Shown: positions 8,128-19,210 of the stretch, piece after piece
How positions within the stretch are numbered: position 1 is the first letter of the stretch
Layout: each line of letters opens with the position of its first letter
Assembly (NCBI RefSeq): GCF_011044255.1
Contig: NZ_CP049107.1
Span: forward strand, 868,001 to 932,000
DNA: 64,000 bases
From: Rhizorhabdus phycosphaerae
Lineage (GTDB): Bacteria > Pseudomonadota > Alphaproteobacteria > Sphingomonadales > Sphingomonadaceae
Direction: 5' to 3'
Translations under genes and position numbers: made by a program
Notes under the pieces: generated by a model
What the model saw: the letters and a program-made list of their open reading frames with translations, nothing else
What the model was told of the DNA's origin: nothing
Databases searched by the model: none

Positions 8128-9332
8128 AGGCCGACGGCCTTCAGCGCGCGGTCGAGATCGTCGATCAGGTCGAGCGGATCTTCCAGTCCGACGTTGAGCC
8201 TCAGCATGCCTTCCTCGACTCCCATGGCCGCCCGCACCTCGGCCGACAGACCGGCATGAGTGGTAGACGACGGATGCGTCATGAGCGAGCGGGAATCACC
8301 GATATTGTTCGAAATGTCGATGAGTTCGAGCGCGTCGAGCAGACCATGCGCCTGCGATCGTCCGCCGTCGAGATAGACCGCGATGATCGTGCCGCCCGCC
8401 GACATCTGCTTCATCGCCAGCGCATGCTGCGGATGGCTGGCAAGGCCCGGATAGAGCGCGCGCGGCACCCGCTTCTCCAGAAACTGTGCCACCTGCAGCG
8501 CATTCTCGCTCTGCCGGCGGATGCGCAGGTCGAGCGTCTCCATCCCCTTGAGCACCACCCAGGCGTTGAACGCGGACAGGGTCGGCCCGGTGTTGCGGGT
8601 GAAGCTCAGCAGCGTATTGTCGATGAACTCCTTGGTGCCGCAGACGGCGCCGGCGAGGACGCGGCCCTGCCCATCCATCATCTTGGTCGCCGAATAGGCG
8701 ACGATGTCGGCGCCATAGTCGAGCGGCCGCTGCAGCAGCGGAGTGGCGAAGGCGTTGTCGACGATCGTCAGCACGCCGGCATCCTTCGCGATCCGGCACA
8801 CCGCCTCCAGATCGACGATGTCGAGCGTGGGATTGGCCGGGGTCTCGAAGAAGAACAACCTGGTGTTCGGGCGGATCGCAGCCTTCCACGCGTCATTGTC
8901 GGTGCCGTCGACAATGGTCGATTCGATCCCGAAACGGGGTAGCAGCGTGTCGGTCAGCCAGCGGCACGAACCGAAGGCGGCGCGTCCGGCGACGACATGG
9001 TCACCCGCCGAAAGCTGGCAAAGCAGCGCAGCGGTCATCGCCGCCATGCCGGACGCCATGCAGCGGGCGGCCTCGGCGCCCTCCATCAGGGCGATGCGTT
9101 CCTCGAGCATCTCCACCGTCGGGTTCTGCAGGCGGGAATAGGTCATCCCCTGCTGCTCGCCCGCGAAGCGCGCGGCGGCATCGCCGGCACAGTCATAGGT
9201 GAAGCCGGAGGTGAGGAAGATCGCCTCGCTCGTTTCGCCGAAATGCGAGCGCGCGGTGCCGCCCCGGACCGCCTGGGTCGCGGGACGCCATGTGGTGGTG
9301 ATCGAGCGGTCCTGGCCGGTGAGCTTCTTCAT
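8124..9332 (-). CDS. metZ: O-succinylhomoserine sulfhydrylase (PLP enzyme of Met synthesis)
   Basis: This 402-residue enzyme belongs to the Cys/Met metabolism PLP family (cystathionine gamma-synthase fold). The PLP lysine is in YSATKMMDGQGR, and the family signatures GMTYSRLQNPTVEMLE and VDNAFATPLLQRPLDYGAD are present. MetZ would replace succinate of O-succinylhomoserine with sulfide to make homocysteine directly. The distinction from cystathionine gamma-synthase rests on overall resemblance and on the metZ-apaG order common in alphaproteobacteria. The gene reads away from the glutathione peroxidase gene, leaving about 145 bp for both promoters. I looked for a SAM-II riboswitch there and did not find a complete one. 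Confidence 0.88.
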   Translation of the reverse strand: MKKLTGQDRSITTTWRPATQAVRGGTARSHFGETSEAIFLTSGFTYDCAGDAAARFAGEQQGMTYSRLQNPTVEMLEERIALMEGAEAARCMASGMAAMTAALLCQLSAGDHVVAGRAAFGSCRWLTDTLLPRFGIESTIVDGTDNDAWKAAIRPNTRLFFFETPANPTLDIVDLEAVCRIAKDAGVLTIVDNAFATPLLQRPLDYGADIVAYSATKMMDGQGRVLAGAVCGTKEFIDNTLLSFTRNTGPTLSAFNAWVVLKGMETLDLRIRRQSENALQVAQFLEKRVPRALYPGLASHPQHALAMKQMSAGGTIIAVYLDGGRSQAHGLLDALELIDISNNIGDSRSLMTHPSSTTHAGLSAEVRAAMGVEEGMLRLNVGLEDPLDLIDDLDRALKAVGL

Positions 9333-9478
9333 GTCGCCGCTTTGCCGCCCCGGCCCCGCCCCGTCAACGGCAGCATTGTCACGGTGGGCCGCAAAAGGAC
9401 GCCGATTTCGGCCACAGGACGCTTGCGTCGGGCCACACCAAAATGGATACCGCTCCGGTTCAAATCGCAGGAGAGTCG

Positions 9479-10030
9479 ATGATGGCGACCGATATCCAGG
9501 AAATCCCGCTGAAGACGATCAAGGGCGACGACGCCAAGCTGGGCGACTATGCCGGCAAGGTGCTGCTCGCGGTCAACGTCGCGTCGAAGTGCGGCCTGAC
9601 CCCGCAATATACCGCGCTCGAGCAACTCTACGCGCAGTATAAGGACAAGGGCCTCGTCGTCCTGGGCTTCCCGGCCAATAATTTCGGCGCGCAGGAGCCG
9701 GGCACCGAGGAGGAGATCCAGGAGTTCTGCACGACCAATTATGGCGTCGACTTCCCGATGTTCTCGAAGATTTCGGTCAAGGGCGACGACCAGCACCCGC
9801 TCTACGCCAAGCTGGTCGAGGCCAAGCCCGACAAGACGTTCAAGGATCAGAGCTTCAAGGAGCGTCTGGCCGGCTATGGCATCGTTCCCGAAAACGACAC
9901 CGACGTGCTGTGGAATTTCGAGAAATTCCTGATCGCCAAGGACGGCACCGTCGCCGGCCGCTTCGCCCCCGACATCGCCCCCGACGACGCGATCATCGTC
10001 GAGGCGATCGAGGCCGAACTCGCGAAGTGA
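9479..10030 (+). CDS. Glutathione peroxidase (cysteine type)
   Basis: This 183-residue peroxidase reduces hydrogen peroxide and organic peroxides using thiols. The peroxidatic site is Cys38 in NVASKCGLTPQY, so it is the cysteine form and probably thioredoxin-dependent. The Gln/Trp partners appear in the usual places (GFPANNFGAQEP and DVLWNFEKFL). The ATG at 9479 follows a clear CAGGAG ribosome site; an upstream in-frame ATG at 9443 lacks one. A strong hairpin follows the stop. It is a monocistronic unit divergent from metZ. Confidence 0.93.
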   Translation: MMATDIQEIPLKTIKGDDAKLGDYAGKVLLAVNVASKCGLTPQYTALEQLYAQYKDKGLVVLGFPANNFGAQEPGTEEEIQEFCTTNYGVDFPMFSKISVKGDDQHPLYAKLVEAKPDKTFKDQSFKERLAGYGIVPENDTDVLWNFEKFLIAKDGTVAGRFAPDIAPDDAIIVEAIEAELAK

Positions 10031-10038
10031 TTGTCGGA

Positions 10039-10069
10039 CGCCTTTCCCGTGCTCCCCACGGGAAAGGCG
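10039..10069 (+). terminator. Hairpin after glutathione peroxidase gene
   Basis: A perfect 13-bp stem (arms 10039-10051 and 10057-10069, arm CGCCTTTCCCGTG) closes a 5-nt loop 8 bp after the stop codon. The T run is poor (CCCCGTTTT a few bases later), so termination is likely but not textbook. Confidence 0.6.
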
Positions 10070-10173
10070 GTGTCCCCGTTTTAGGCGGGTAGTGCCTTAC
10101 CCCCTTAGGACAATCCGCGGCGTGCGCCTTGCATTAGCGCGGTGTAAAGCAGCCTGGGACTAAGGGACGCCTC

Positions 10174-11991
10174 ATGCGCATCGCGACGATCACCAACTGG
10201 GCCTATGGCGCCACGCTGCTGCTCACCTTCGGGTCGGGCGCGGCGTTCATGGTCGCGGCGGACGCGGGCCGGCTCGAGCGGGTCGCGATAGAGGAACGCG
10301 AGAGCTATCGCCACGTCGCCGACCAGTTGCAGATCATCGATGACAGGATGCGCGATGAAGTGCGGCTCTACGCCGTCCGGCGTGCGCCCGAGCACAAGCA
10401 GGCCTGGCTCGACGACCTGCGGGGCGCGGCGGCGATCGATGCCGTGGTCGCGCAATTGCGGCTTCGCGCCATGCCGGCCCCGGCACGCGCGGCGCTCGAA
10501 GAGGCGGAGCGCAATCTCGATCGGATCGAGGCGCTCGAGCGGCAGGCGATAGCGGCGGTCGAGGCCGATCGGCCGGCCGAGGCCCGCGCGCTGCTCTACG
10601 GCACCCGCTATATGGCGCTCGAACGGGGCATAGAGCGCGCCACGGCCGTCTTCATGGCGGCGGTCCGCGCCGATCTCGATGGACAGATCGCGCTCGCCCG
10701 CGCCCGCGCCGACCGGTGGGACGCGGTCGCGCAGGCGCTGCTGCTGCTCACCGCCCTGCTGTTCCTCGGCGTGCTCTATTTCGTCCTGTCACGGCGCGTG
10801 GCACGCCCGCTCACGAAGATGACCGCCGTCGTCAACCGGCTCGCCCGGCGCGACTATGCCGCCGACCTTCCCGACGATCGCCGAAGCGACGAGATCGGCG
10901 AGGTCACGCGGGCCGTCCGCCTGTTCCGTCAGGACAGTATCGAGCGCGAACGGCTGGAACGCGAGCGCGACGAGGACCGCCGGATCAAGGACCTGATCGC
11001 GCGGATGATGCACCGCATGCAGGGTTGCGACAGCGAGGGCGAACTGGCCGAGGTGGTCGCCTGTTTTCTGCCACAGGCCTTTCCCGACCTGTCCGGGCAG
11101 CTGTTCGTGCACGACCAGACTCATGGCCGGCTGCTGTCGATCGGCCGCTGGCAGGAGCCGGTGCTGACCCTGTCCGATTTCGACCCGACCTTTTGCTGGG
11201 CGCTGCGGCGCGGGCATCCACATCGCAGCAACCTGCGCGGCGAGGATGTCTGCTGCCAGCATCTGGACGATCCCGAAGGGTCCGACGCGCTGTGCCTGCC
11301 GCTGACCGCGCAGGGCGGCGTGGTGGGCATGCTCTATCTGGAATCGGTGGAGCCCGACGGCCGCTACGCGGACCGACAGCTCTATCTCGACCTGATCAGC
11401 GAGAATGTCGGCCTGTCGCTCGCCAACATCCAGCTGCGCGCGACGCTGTCGGCGATGGCGACCCGCGACCCGCTGACCGGCCTCGCCAACCGCCGCCATC
11501 TCGACGAGAGCTTCAACCGCGAACGCGCACTGGCCGAAAGCCGCAGGACGCTGCTCGCCGCACTGATGATCGACATCGACCATTTCAAGCGCTTCAACGA
11601 CGACCATGGTCATGATGCGGGCGATCTGGTGATGCAGCATGTCGCCCATGCGCTGATGGCCCATGCGGGCGAGGGCGATCTCGCTTGCCGCTATGGCGGC
11701 GAGGAGTTCACGCTGCTGATGCCCGGCGCCGATGCCGCACAGGCCGCCGCACGGGCCGAGGCGATCCGCCAGACGATCCGCAAGGTCGCACTGGCCCATC
11801 GCGGCCGCTCGCTGCCCCCGGTGACCGTGTCGATCGGGGTCGCCGCCTTTCCCGAACAATCCGACGCGGCCAGCCTGCTGCGCGTCGCCGACGGCGCACT
11901 GCTGACCGCCAAGTCATCCGGCCGCGACCGGGTCGTCGTCGCGGGCGGCGCCCGGCCCTTCGACCCCGACCGCATCGACGCCGCCGCCTGA
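10174..11991 (+). CDS. Membrane-anchored diguanylate cyclase (HAMP-GAF-GGDEF)
   Basis: This 605-residue signalling enzyme makes cyclic di-GMP from two GTP. It has a first membrane helix (about 12-29), a periplasmic helical sensor (30-180), a second helix (188-206), a HAMP linker (207-260), a GAF-like domain (about 275-425) with many cysteines and histidines, and a GGDEF domain (about 428-595). The active site is GGEEF at 508-512. The position where the inhibitory I-site RxxD would lie reads GEGD, so product feedback inhibition is probably absent. The gene stands alone between a hairpin and a palindrome. Confidence 0.92.
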   Translation: MRIATITNWAYGATLLLTFGSGAAFMVAADAGRLERVAIEERESYRHVADQLQIIDDRMRDEVRLYAVRRAPEHKQAWLDDLRGAAAIDAVVAQLRLRAMPAPARAALEEAERNLDRIEALERQAIAAVEADRPAEARALLYGTRYMALERGIERATAVFMAAVRADLDGQIALARARADRWDAVAQALLLLTALLFLGVLYFVLSRRVARPLTKMTAVVNRLARRDYAADLPDDRRSDEIGEVTRAVRLFRQDSIERERLERERDEDRRIKDLIARMMHRMQGCDSEGELAEVVACFLPQAFPDLSGQLFVHDQTHGRLLSIGRWQEPVLTLSDFDPTFCWALRRGHPHRSNLRGEDVCCQHLDDPEGSDALCLPLTAQGGVVGMLYLESVEPDGRYADRQLYLDLISENVGLSLANIQLRATLSAMATRDPLTGLANRRHLDESFNRERALAESRRTLLAALMIDIDHFKRFNDDHGHDAGDLVMQHVAHALMAHAGEGDLACRYGGEEFTLLMPGADAAQAAARAEAIRQTIRKVALAHRGRSLPPVTVSIGVAAFPEQSDAASLLRVADGALLTAKSSGRDRVVVAGGARPFDPDRIDAAA

Positions 11992-12018
11992 CAGGCACGT
12001 CGCAACACCCACCCCCTA

Positions 12019-12040
12019 TTCTTACAGCTAGCTGTAAGAA
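12019..12040. promoter_or_regulatory. Perfect 22-bp palindrome upstream of the MFS gene
   Basis: Two 11-bp arms (TTCTTACAGCT and its exact complement) abut with no spacer. The site ends 2 bp before a TTGACG that could be a -35 element (12043-12048), about 145 bp upstream of the MFS start codon. This is how a dimeric repressor operator of TetR or MarR type usually looks. It has no T run, so a terminator for the upstream cyclase gene is less likely. No regulator gene is adjacent. Confidence 0.6.
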
Positions 12041-12186
12041 GATTGACGACCCCGCCCACATCTGGCTTGCTGCCCCCTCACCGCAGGAACAGGCGGGGCG
12101 AGGATGGGATGCAAGGCCGGCGGTCGATGGACCGCGCGTGCGCCCACGTCGCGGCCGCCTGTCCAGCGCGACGGAGGGGTGAGGCG

Positions 12187-13359
12187 ATGAGCGACGGCAG
12201 GACGATTTCCGACACAGCGCAAGCTTCGGCGCCGCCCGAGGTCGCCTGGTTACCCTTCGTCCTGCTCGGCATCGGCGCGGGGTGCATCTCGGCGCTTCAG
12301 CCGCTGCTGCTCGAACTGCTGCGCGCGGCGGGCAAGCTCGACATCGGGCAGATCGGCCTTGCCGCCACCGCCGAGGCGGCGGGAATGGCGATCGCCAGCA
12401 CGCTCGCGGCGCTGTGCCTGCCGCTTACCCGCCTGCGCGCCAAGGCCGGGCTCGCCATCGCGGCGATGCTGATCGCCAATGGCGGGACCACCGTGACCGA
12501 AGGCGGCGTCATCGTCGCGCTGCGCTTCGTCAACGGCGCGGGCGCGGGCGTGCTGCTTTGGGCTCTGATCGGGGTGTTCTCGCGCGCGGCGCAGCCCGCG
12601 CGTCTCTTCGCCATCTATGTCACCGCGCAGTCTGTGCTGGCCCTCGCCCTGTCGCAAGCGATCGGCGAGGTCGTCGCCCCCGCCTTCGGACATGGTGGTG
12701 CCTATGGACTCCTCGTCGCGATGAACATCGCAATGCTGTTCGCGCTGCCCTGGCTCGCCGATGCGCTGCCCGGCGCGGGCCATGCGGCGCGCGGCCTGCC
12801 CGGCGGTCGAGCGATCGTCGCGCTGTTCGCGATCGCCGCCTTCCTGGCGGGGATCATGTCCCTGTGGGTCTATCTGCTGCCCGTGCTGCGCGGCGCCGGG
12901 TTCGATGCGCGGACGGCGGGCCATGCGGTGTCGGTCGGCATCGCCGCGCAGATCGCGGGCGGGCTGCTCGCCGCGATCCTGGCGCCGCGCCTGGGCGCGA
13001 TGGCCGCCTGGATCGCCGGGATCGCCATTGCGGGCGTTGCGGTGCTGCTGCTGACGCAGGGCGGATCGAGCATCGTCATGCTCGCTGCGGCGGCGGCCTT
13101 CGGCTTCGTCTGGATCTTCGTTCCGCCCTTCCAGATGCCTGCCGTCCTCGCGGTTGATCCGAGCGGGCGCGGCGCGATGCTGGTGGGCACGGCACAGCTT
13201 GGCGGCACGGTGATCGGCCCACTCGGCGCGGCTCCGCTGGTCGAGCGCCATGGCGCGGGCGCTGCGGCGACGGCCGCGCTGGCCTGGCTTGCATTGTCGC
13301 TAGTGCTGCTGGTCGTCTCGCGGCTGGGATCGGTCAGGCCGGTTCCGGCTGCGGCCTGA
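12187..13359 (+). CDS. Major facilitator superfamily transporter
   Basis: This 390-residue protein is almost entirely hydrophobic helices, with about 12 predicted, and fits a small MFS permease. The loop between helices 2 and 3 is short (LPLTRLRAKAG) and lacks a clear canonical GxxxDRxGRR, so the subfamily is unclear; substrate and direction are unknown. The ATG at 12187 follows a GGAGGGG-type ribosome site. Longer in-frame starts back to 12043 would add a soluble, Arg-rich leader and were rejected. The perfect palindrome upstream suggests repressor control. Confidence 0.85.
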   Translation: MSDGRTISDTAQASAPPEVAWLPFVLLGIGAGCISALQPLLLELLRAAGKLDIGQIGLAATAEAAGMAIASTLAALCLPLTRLRAKAGLAIAAMLIANGGTTVTEGGVIVALRFVNGAGAGVLLWALIGVFSRAAQPARLFAIYVTAQSVLALALSQAIGEVVAPAFGHGGAYGLLVAMNIAMLFALPWLADALPGAGHAARGLPGGRAIVALFAIAAFLAGIMSLWVYLLPVLRGAGFDARTAGHAVSVGIAAQIAGGLLAAILAPRLGAMAAWIAGIAIAGVAVLLLTQGGSSIVMLAAAAAFGFVWIFVPPFQMPAVLAVDPSGRGAMLVGTAQLGGTVIGPLGAAPLVERHGAGAAATAALAWLALSLVLLVVSRLGSVRPVPAAA

Positions 13360-13368
13360 CGGTGACGA

Positions 13369-14043
13369 TCATTCGCCGTCGCTGGTCATCGCCATCACGT
13401 CGATGAAGCGGCCCCGCGCATCGAAACGGCAGCGGAAGCGCCTGATGCCTTCGGCGCCCTTGTCGACGCTGCCGTCGATCGCGCTGCCTTCCCCCGGCAC
13501 GACGACGATCGGGCCCGCCTTTACCATCACGCTGCGCACCGCATACATGCCCGACACCTCGCCCCGGCAAAAGGCGGGCCGGACCGCGCGATCGATCGTC
13601 CCGCCCCGGCCCGGCGGCCAAAGCCCGGCGGTCGCGACCGGCGCGGTACCGGCGAGACCGAGGGTGAGCGTGTAGCGGGCCGTCTCGTTGCGGCGGGCGG
13701 CATTGCGCATCAGATAGACGCGCACCGCATATGTCCCGTTCGCCGCCAGCACCGACGAGAAACGGTTGCCCGAGATCGCGCCGTTGAACAGCGCCTCGGG
13801 CGCGCCCTGCACACCGACGTTGAAATAGCTCGACCGGTTGCTGGTACTGAAGCGCACGCTCAGCGTCTGCCCGGCGGCGGCGCGCAGGCTATAGTCGATC
13901 ACGTCATAGCCGCGGATCGTGCCGTGGATCACCTGCCGCGTCGCGCCGCCCGAAAAGATCACCGGCACGGTGCGGATGCCCGGCTCGGCCTGCACCGGCC
14001 CCGCCGCCAGCGCCAGCGCGCCTATCACCGCCTTCGTCACCAT
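13369..14043 (-). CDS. Secreted protein with PliG-like (lysozyme inhibitor) domain
   Basis: This 224-residue protein starts with a signal peptide (MVTKAVIGALALAAGPVQA). Residues about 25-130 form a beta-sandwich pattern with GYDVIDYSLRAAAGQTLSV, then SYFNVGV and YAVRVYLMRNAARRNETA, which recalls the periplasmic inhibitor of g-type lysozyme, PliG, and PPC-type domains. The C-terminal part (about 145-224) has two cysteines (FCRGE and FRCRFD) and no family I recognise. The ATG at 14041-14043 was chosen because it begins the signal peptide. Inhibitor function is inferred from memory of the PliG pattern and would need a profile search. Confidence 0.6.
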   Translation of the reverse strand: MVTKAVIGALALAAGPVQAEPGIRTVPVIFSGGATRQVIHGTIRGYDVIDYSLRAAAGQTLSVRFSTSNRSSYFNVGVQGAPEALFNGAISGNRFSSVLAANGTYAVRVYLMRNAARRNETARYTLTLGLAGTAPVATAGLWPPGRGGTIDRAVRPAFCRGEVSGMYAVRSVMVKAGPIVVVPGEGSAIDGSVDKGAEGIRRFRCRFDARGRFIDVMAMTSDGE

Positions 14044-14144
14044 TGCGCGACCACCTCCAGACACTCGGAACCAGTAGCCCACCGCCGCCAGCATAATCAC
14101 GGACCGGACCGCTTGTCCGCACGATTCTGCACCTGTGCAACGAT

Positions 14145-14162
14145 AGGGCGCCGGAGCGCCCT
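14145..14162. other. GC-rich hairpin in divergent intergenic region
   Basis: A 7-bp perfect stem (AGGGCGC with its complement) around the loop CGGA is followed by TTTC. It sits between two divergent genes, so a terminator role is not obvious; it might be part of a leader or a protein site. Confidence 0.3.
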
Positions 14163-14230
14163 TTCGGGGCTGCTTGCCGACTGTATTATCTTGGTATAGC
14201 AGCAGATCAGTAGATCAAGAGGGTGCCTGA

Positions 14231-16867
<2,637 letters not shown>

Positions 16868-16885
16868 ACGATCGGGCGGCGGCCG

Positions 16886-17740
16886 TCAGGAAAAGACGAC
16901 GGTCGTCGCCCCGTTCATCAGCACCCGGTCTTCGAGAAAGGCGCGGACCGCGCTGGCGAGGACGCGCCGCTCGATGTCGCGGCCCTTGCGAACCAGGTCG
17001 TCGGGCGTGTCGCGGTGGCTGACGCGCTCGGTGTCCTGTTCGATGATCGGCCCCTCGTCGAGGTCGGCCGTCACATAATGGGCGGTCGCCCCGATCAGCT
17101 TCACCCCGCGCGCATGCGCCTGGTGATAGGGCTTGGCGCCCTTGAAGCCAGGCAGGAAGCTGTGGTGGATGTTGATGCAGCGCCCGGTCAGGAAGGCGGC
17201 GAGGTCGTCGCTCAATATCTGCATATAGCGGGCGAGCACCACCAGATCGGCACCCGTCTCCTCGACGATCGCCTTGATGCGCGCTTCCTGCTGCGGCTTG
17301 TCACCCTTGCTAATGGGCAGATGGTGAAAGGGAATCGTCCCGAAATCGAGATGGGCATAGGTCTCGCGCGGGTGGTTCGAGACGATGCCGACCGGCTCCA
17401 TCTCCAGTTCGCCGATTTTCCAGCGGTAGAGCAGGTCGGCGAGACAATGATCGAATTTGCTGGCCAGCAACAGCACGCGCTTGCGGGCCGAAGATGCGCG
17501 GAAACGATAGTCGAGGCCATGGTCTGCACCCACCGGCGCGAAGCCCGCCTCGACCTGGGCGAGATCGGCACCCCCGACCAGCGCGAACTCGACCCGCATG
17601 AAGAAACGACCCGTCATCAGATCGTCGAACTGCTGCGCCTCGATGATGTTGGCGCCATGGCGGGCGAGCGAGGTGGAGACGGCGGCCACTATCCCCGGAT
17701 GATCGACGCAGGACAGGGTCAGGATATAAGTCTCGGACAT
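16886..17740 (-). CDS. purU: Formyltetrahydrofolate deformylase
   Basis: This 284-residue enzyme hydrolyses 10-formyltetrahydrofolate to formate and tetrahydrofolate. An N-terminal ACT domain (residues 1-80, [18 protein letters not shown]) precedes a formyltransferase domain with the active-site run [10 protein letters not shown] and the aspartate in [11 protein letters not shown]. The ATG at 17738-17740 was chosen because it gives the family N-terminus MSETYILTL; a start 16 codons upstream would add an unrelated leader. It ends 18 bp from the convergent aminopeptidase gene. Confidence 0.94.
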   Translation of the reverse strand: MSETYILTLSCVDHPGIVAAVSTSLARHGANIIEAQQFDDLMTGRFFMRVEFALVGGADLAQVEAGFAPVGADHGLDYRFRASSARKRVLLLASKFDHCLADLLYRWKIGELEMEPVGIVSNHPRETYAHLDFGTIPFHHLPISKGDKPQQEARIKAIVEETGADLVVLARYMQILSDDLAAFLTGRCINIHHSFLPGFKGAKPYHQAHARGVKLIGATAHYVTADLDEGPIIEQDTERVSHRDTPDDLVRKGRDIERRVLASAVRAFLEDRVLMNGATTVVFS

Positions 17741-17800
17741 CAGGGCTTCCCAGCGAAACGGCTTTGCGCGCCTGTCGCTTGGCGGCACCCGTGGCAGCGG

Positions 17801-18433
17801 TCAAGCCTGTGCGAGGTCGATGCCCACCTTGCGAAGGGCCTCCGCCGTGATCGCCCGTGCCGCAGGCCAGAGCCGCGGATCGCGTTGCAGCCCCAGCCAG
17901 GCCGCCGACAGCAACGGGAAGCCGAGCATTCCCGCCATGCCGCCCAGCCGGTGCCCGATCGGCGCCATGTCCGCTCCGCCCTCGATCGCCGCGACGCCCT
18001 CGGCGAGGCCGATGTGGAAGCGAGCGACCATGTCGGCCGCCGCGTCCTTGCCGAGCAGCACGCCGAGACGGTCTATCGCGCCGCCGTCATCTGCGCGCAG
18101 ATGTTCCCCCACTGCCGCAGGAAGCACGCGCCGGAGCGCCGCGAGGTCAAAAGCAAACGGAAGCCGGTGATACCAGCCCTCCTCGCTCCCAGGGTCGCCC
18201 CCCTCCCGTGCTTCATCGATGCGCACAACCGGCACTCCGGTGCCGGCTATGCGGCGAAGCGGCGCGATCCAGCGCTCCGCGAGCCGACCTGCAATTAGTA
18301 TTGCGACACAATCGCAAAAATCCAAATCGTCGGGATCAGGGTCCGCAATCGTTCGCAAGACCGGCGCAGAACTTGCCAGACAAGCCGACAGAAGCGGCGT
18401 TAACAGCTCTTCGGGATCGATTAGGAGAATCAC
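17801..18433 (-). CDS. Hpt-domain phosphotransfer protein
   Basis: This 210-residue protein has an N-terminal region resembling a degenerate receiver (MILLIDPEELLTPLL, residues 1-105) and a C-terminal helical Hpt domain. The likely phospho-histidine is H161 in the motif IGHRLGGMAGMLG. It is divergent from the LuxR-type regulator, hybrid kinase and receiver operon, with about 150 bp between them. The natural inference is that it relays phosphate among those proteins. Confidence 0.8.
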   Translation of the reverse strand: MILLIDPEELLTPLLSACLASSAPVLRTIADPDPDDLDFCDCVAILIAGRLAERWIAPLRRIAGTGVPVVRIDEAREGGDPGSEEGWYHRLPFAFDLAALRRVLPAAVGEHLRADDGGAIDRLGVLLGKDAAADMVARFHIGLAEGVAAIEGGADMAPIGHRLGGMAGMLGFPLLSAAWLGLQRDPRLWPAARAITAEALRKVGIDLAQA

Positions 18434-18468
18434 CTAGATTTGCCTTCTTCCCTGACAGCCTTGATGGT

Positions 18469-18474
18469 TATACT
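18469..18474 (+). promoter_or_regulatory. Possible -10 element (TATACT) of the signalling operon
   Basis: TATACT lies in the divergent region between the Hpt gene and the response-regulator operon, about 110 bp before the preferred start codon. No good -35 stands 17 bp upstream, so this is tentative. Confidence 0.3.
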
Positions 18475-18580
18475 AAAGTCTTAGGAGCTTTTCTCCAGTG
18501 GCGTGGGGCCTGAGAGAAAAGTCAGAGAGGAGTGGATCGCCGGCTCCTTGTTCGGCGGTTATGCGTATCGGGGACGGTCT

Positions 18581-19210
18581 GTGCCTAACGGGCGGATTTT
18601 GGTAGCGGACGATCATCCGCTCATTCGGGAAGCTATTCAGCTTTCGATGAGCGCGCGGCACTCGGGCATGGTCGTGGACACGGCGGGTTCGATCGCGGAA
18701 GCCGAGGAACTGATCCGTGGAAACGGTCATTACCGGCTGCTGATTCTCGATTATGAACTCCCCGATTCCAACGGCTTCGGTGGATTTTTTAGGCTCCAGC
18801 ATCTGCTGGACCGGACGCCGATCGCGATCATCTCCTCGCATGACGGCGAACAGATGGTGTCGACCGCGCAGGCGGTCGGCGCATCGGCATTCCTCTCCAA
18901 ACGGCTGCCGCTGGAACGGACTTTGGCCTCGATCGAAATGATCCTGAATGGCGGCCGGGTATTCCCCCAGAGCGGCTCGGTCGATGCCAGCGTCGACGAT
19001 CTTCGCAAGCGGTTCGAATCGCTTTCGGGTGCGCAGCGGCGCGTGTTGCTGGCGCTGGCGAGCGGCGACCTCAACAAGCAGATTGCTGGTGACCTGGGCG
19101 TGTCAGAAGCGACGATCAAGGCGCATCTGTCCGCGATCTTCCGGAAATTGGGAGTCACCAACCGCACCCAGGCGATCCTGGCGATGCGGCCGCTGCTGCA
19201 GCCTGAATGA
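18581..19210 (+). CDS. LuxR-family response regulator
   Basis: This two-domain regulator (209 residues from the preferred GTG start) has a receiver with the acidic pair D10-D11 (VADDHPL), phosphoacceptor D57 (LLILDYELPD) and the conserved lysine in FLSKRLP. A LuxR-type helix-turn-helix follows (LASGDLNKQIAGDLGVSEATIKAH). The GTG at 18581 follows GGGGA and begins just before the first receiver strand; an open frame extends back to a GTG at 18503, so the start is uncertain. Its stop overlaps the kinase start (ATGA). It probably is the DNA-binding output of this phosphorelay. Confidence 0.88.
   Translation: MPNGRILVADDHPLIREAIQLSMSARHSGMVVDTAGSIAEAEELIRGNGHYRLLILDYELPDSNGFGGFFRLQHLLDRTPIAIISSHDGEQMVSTAQAVGASAFLSKRLPLERTLASIEMILNGGRVFPQSGSVDASVDDLRKRFESLSGAQRRVLLALASGDLNKQIAGDLGVSEATIKAHLSAIFRKLGVTNRTQAILAMRPLLQPE

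Noticed and set aside
9333-9478. Possible SAM-II riboswitch upstream of metZ
   Set aside because: On the minus strand GATTTGAACCGG resembles the first part of SAM-II, but the conserved TAAA pseudoknot segment is absent, so the call is not supported.
9465-9478. GGTTCAAATC resembling a tRNA T-loop
   Set aside because: The flanking bases do not form a five-pair T stem, and no acceptor or anticodon arm is found.
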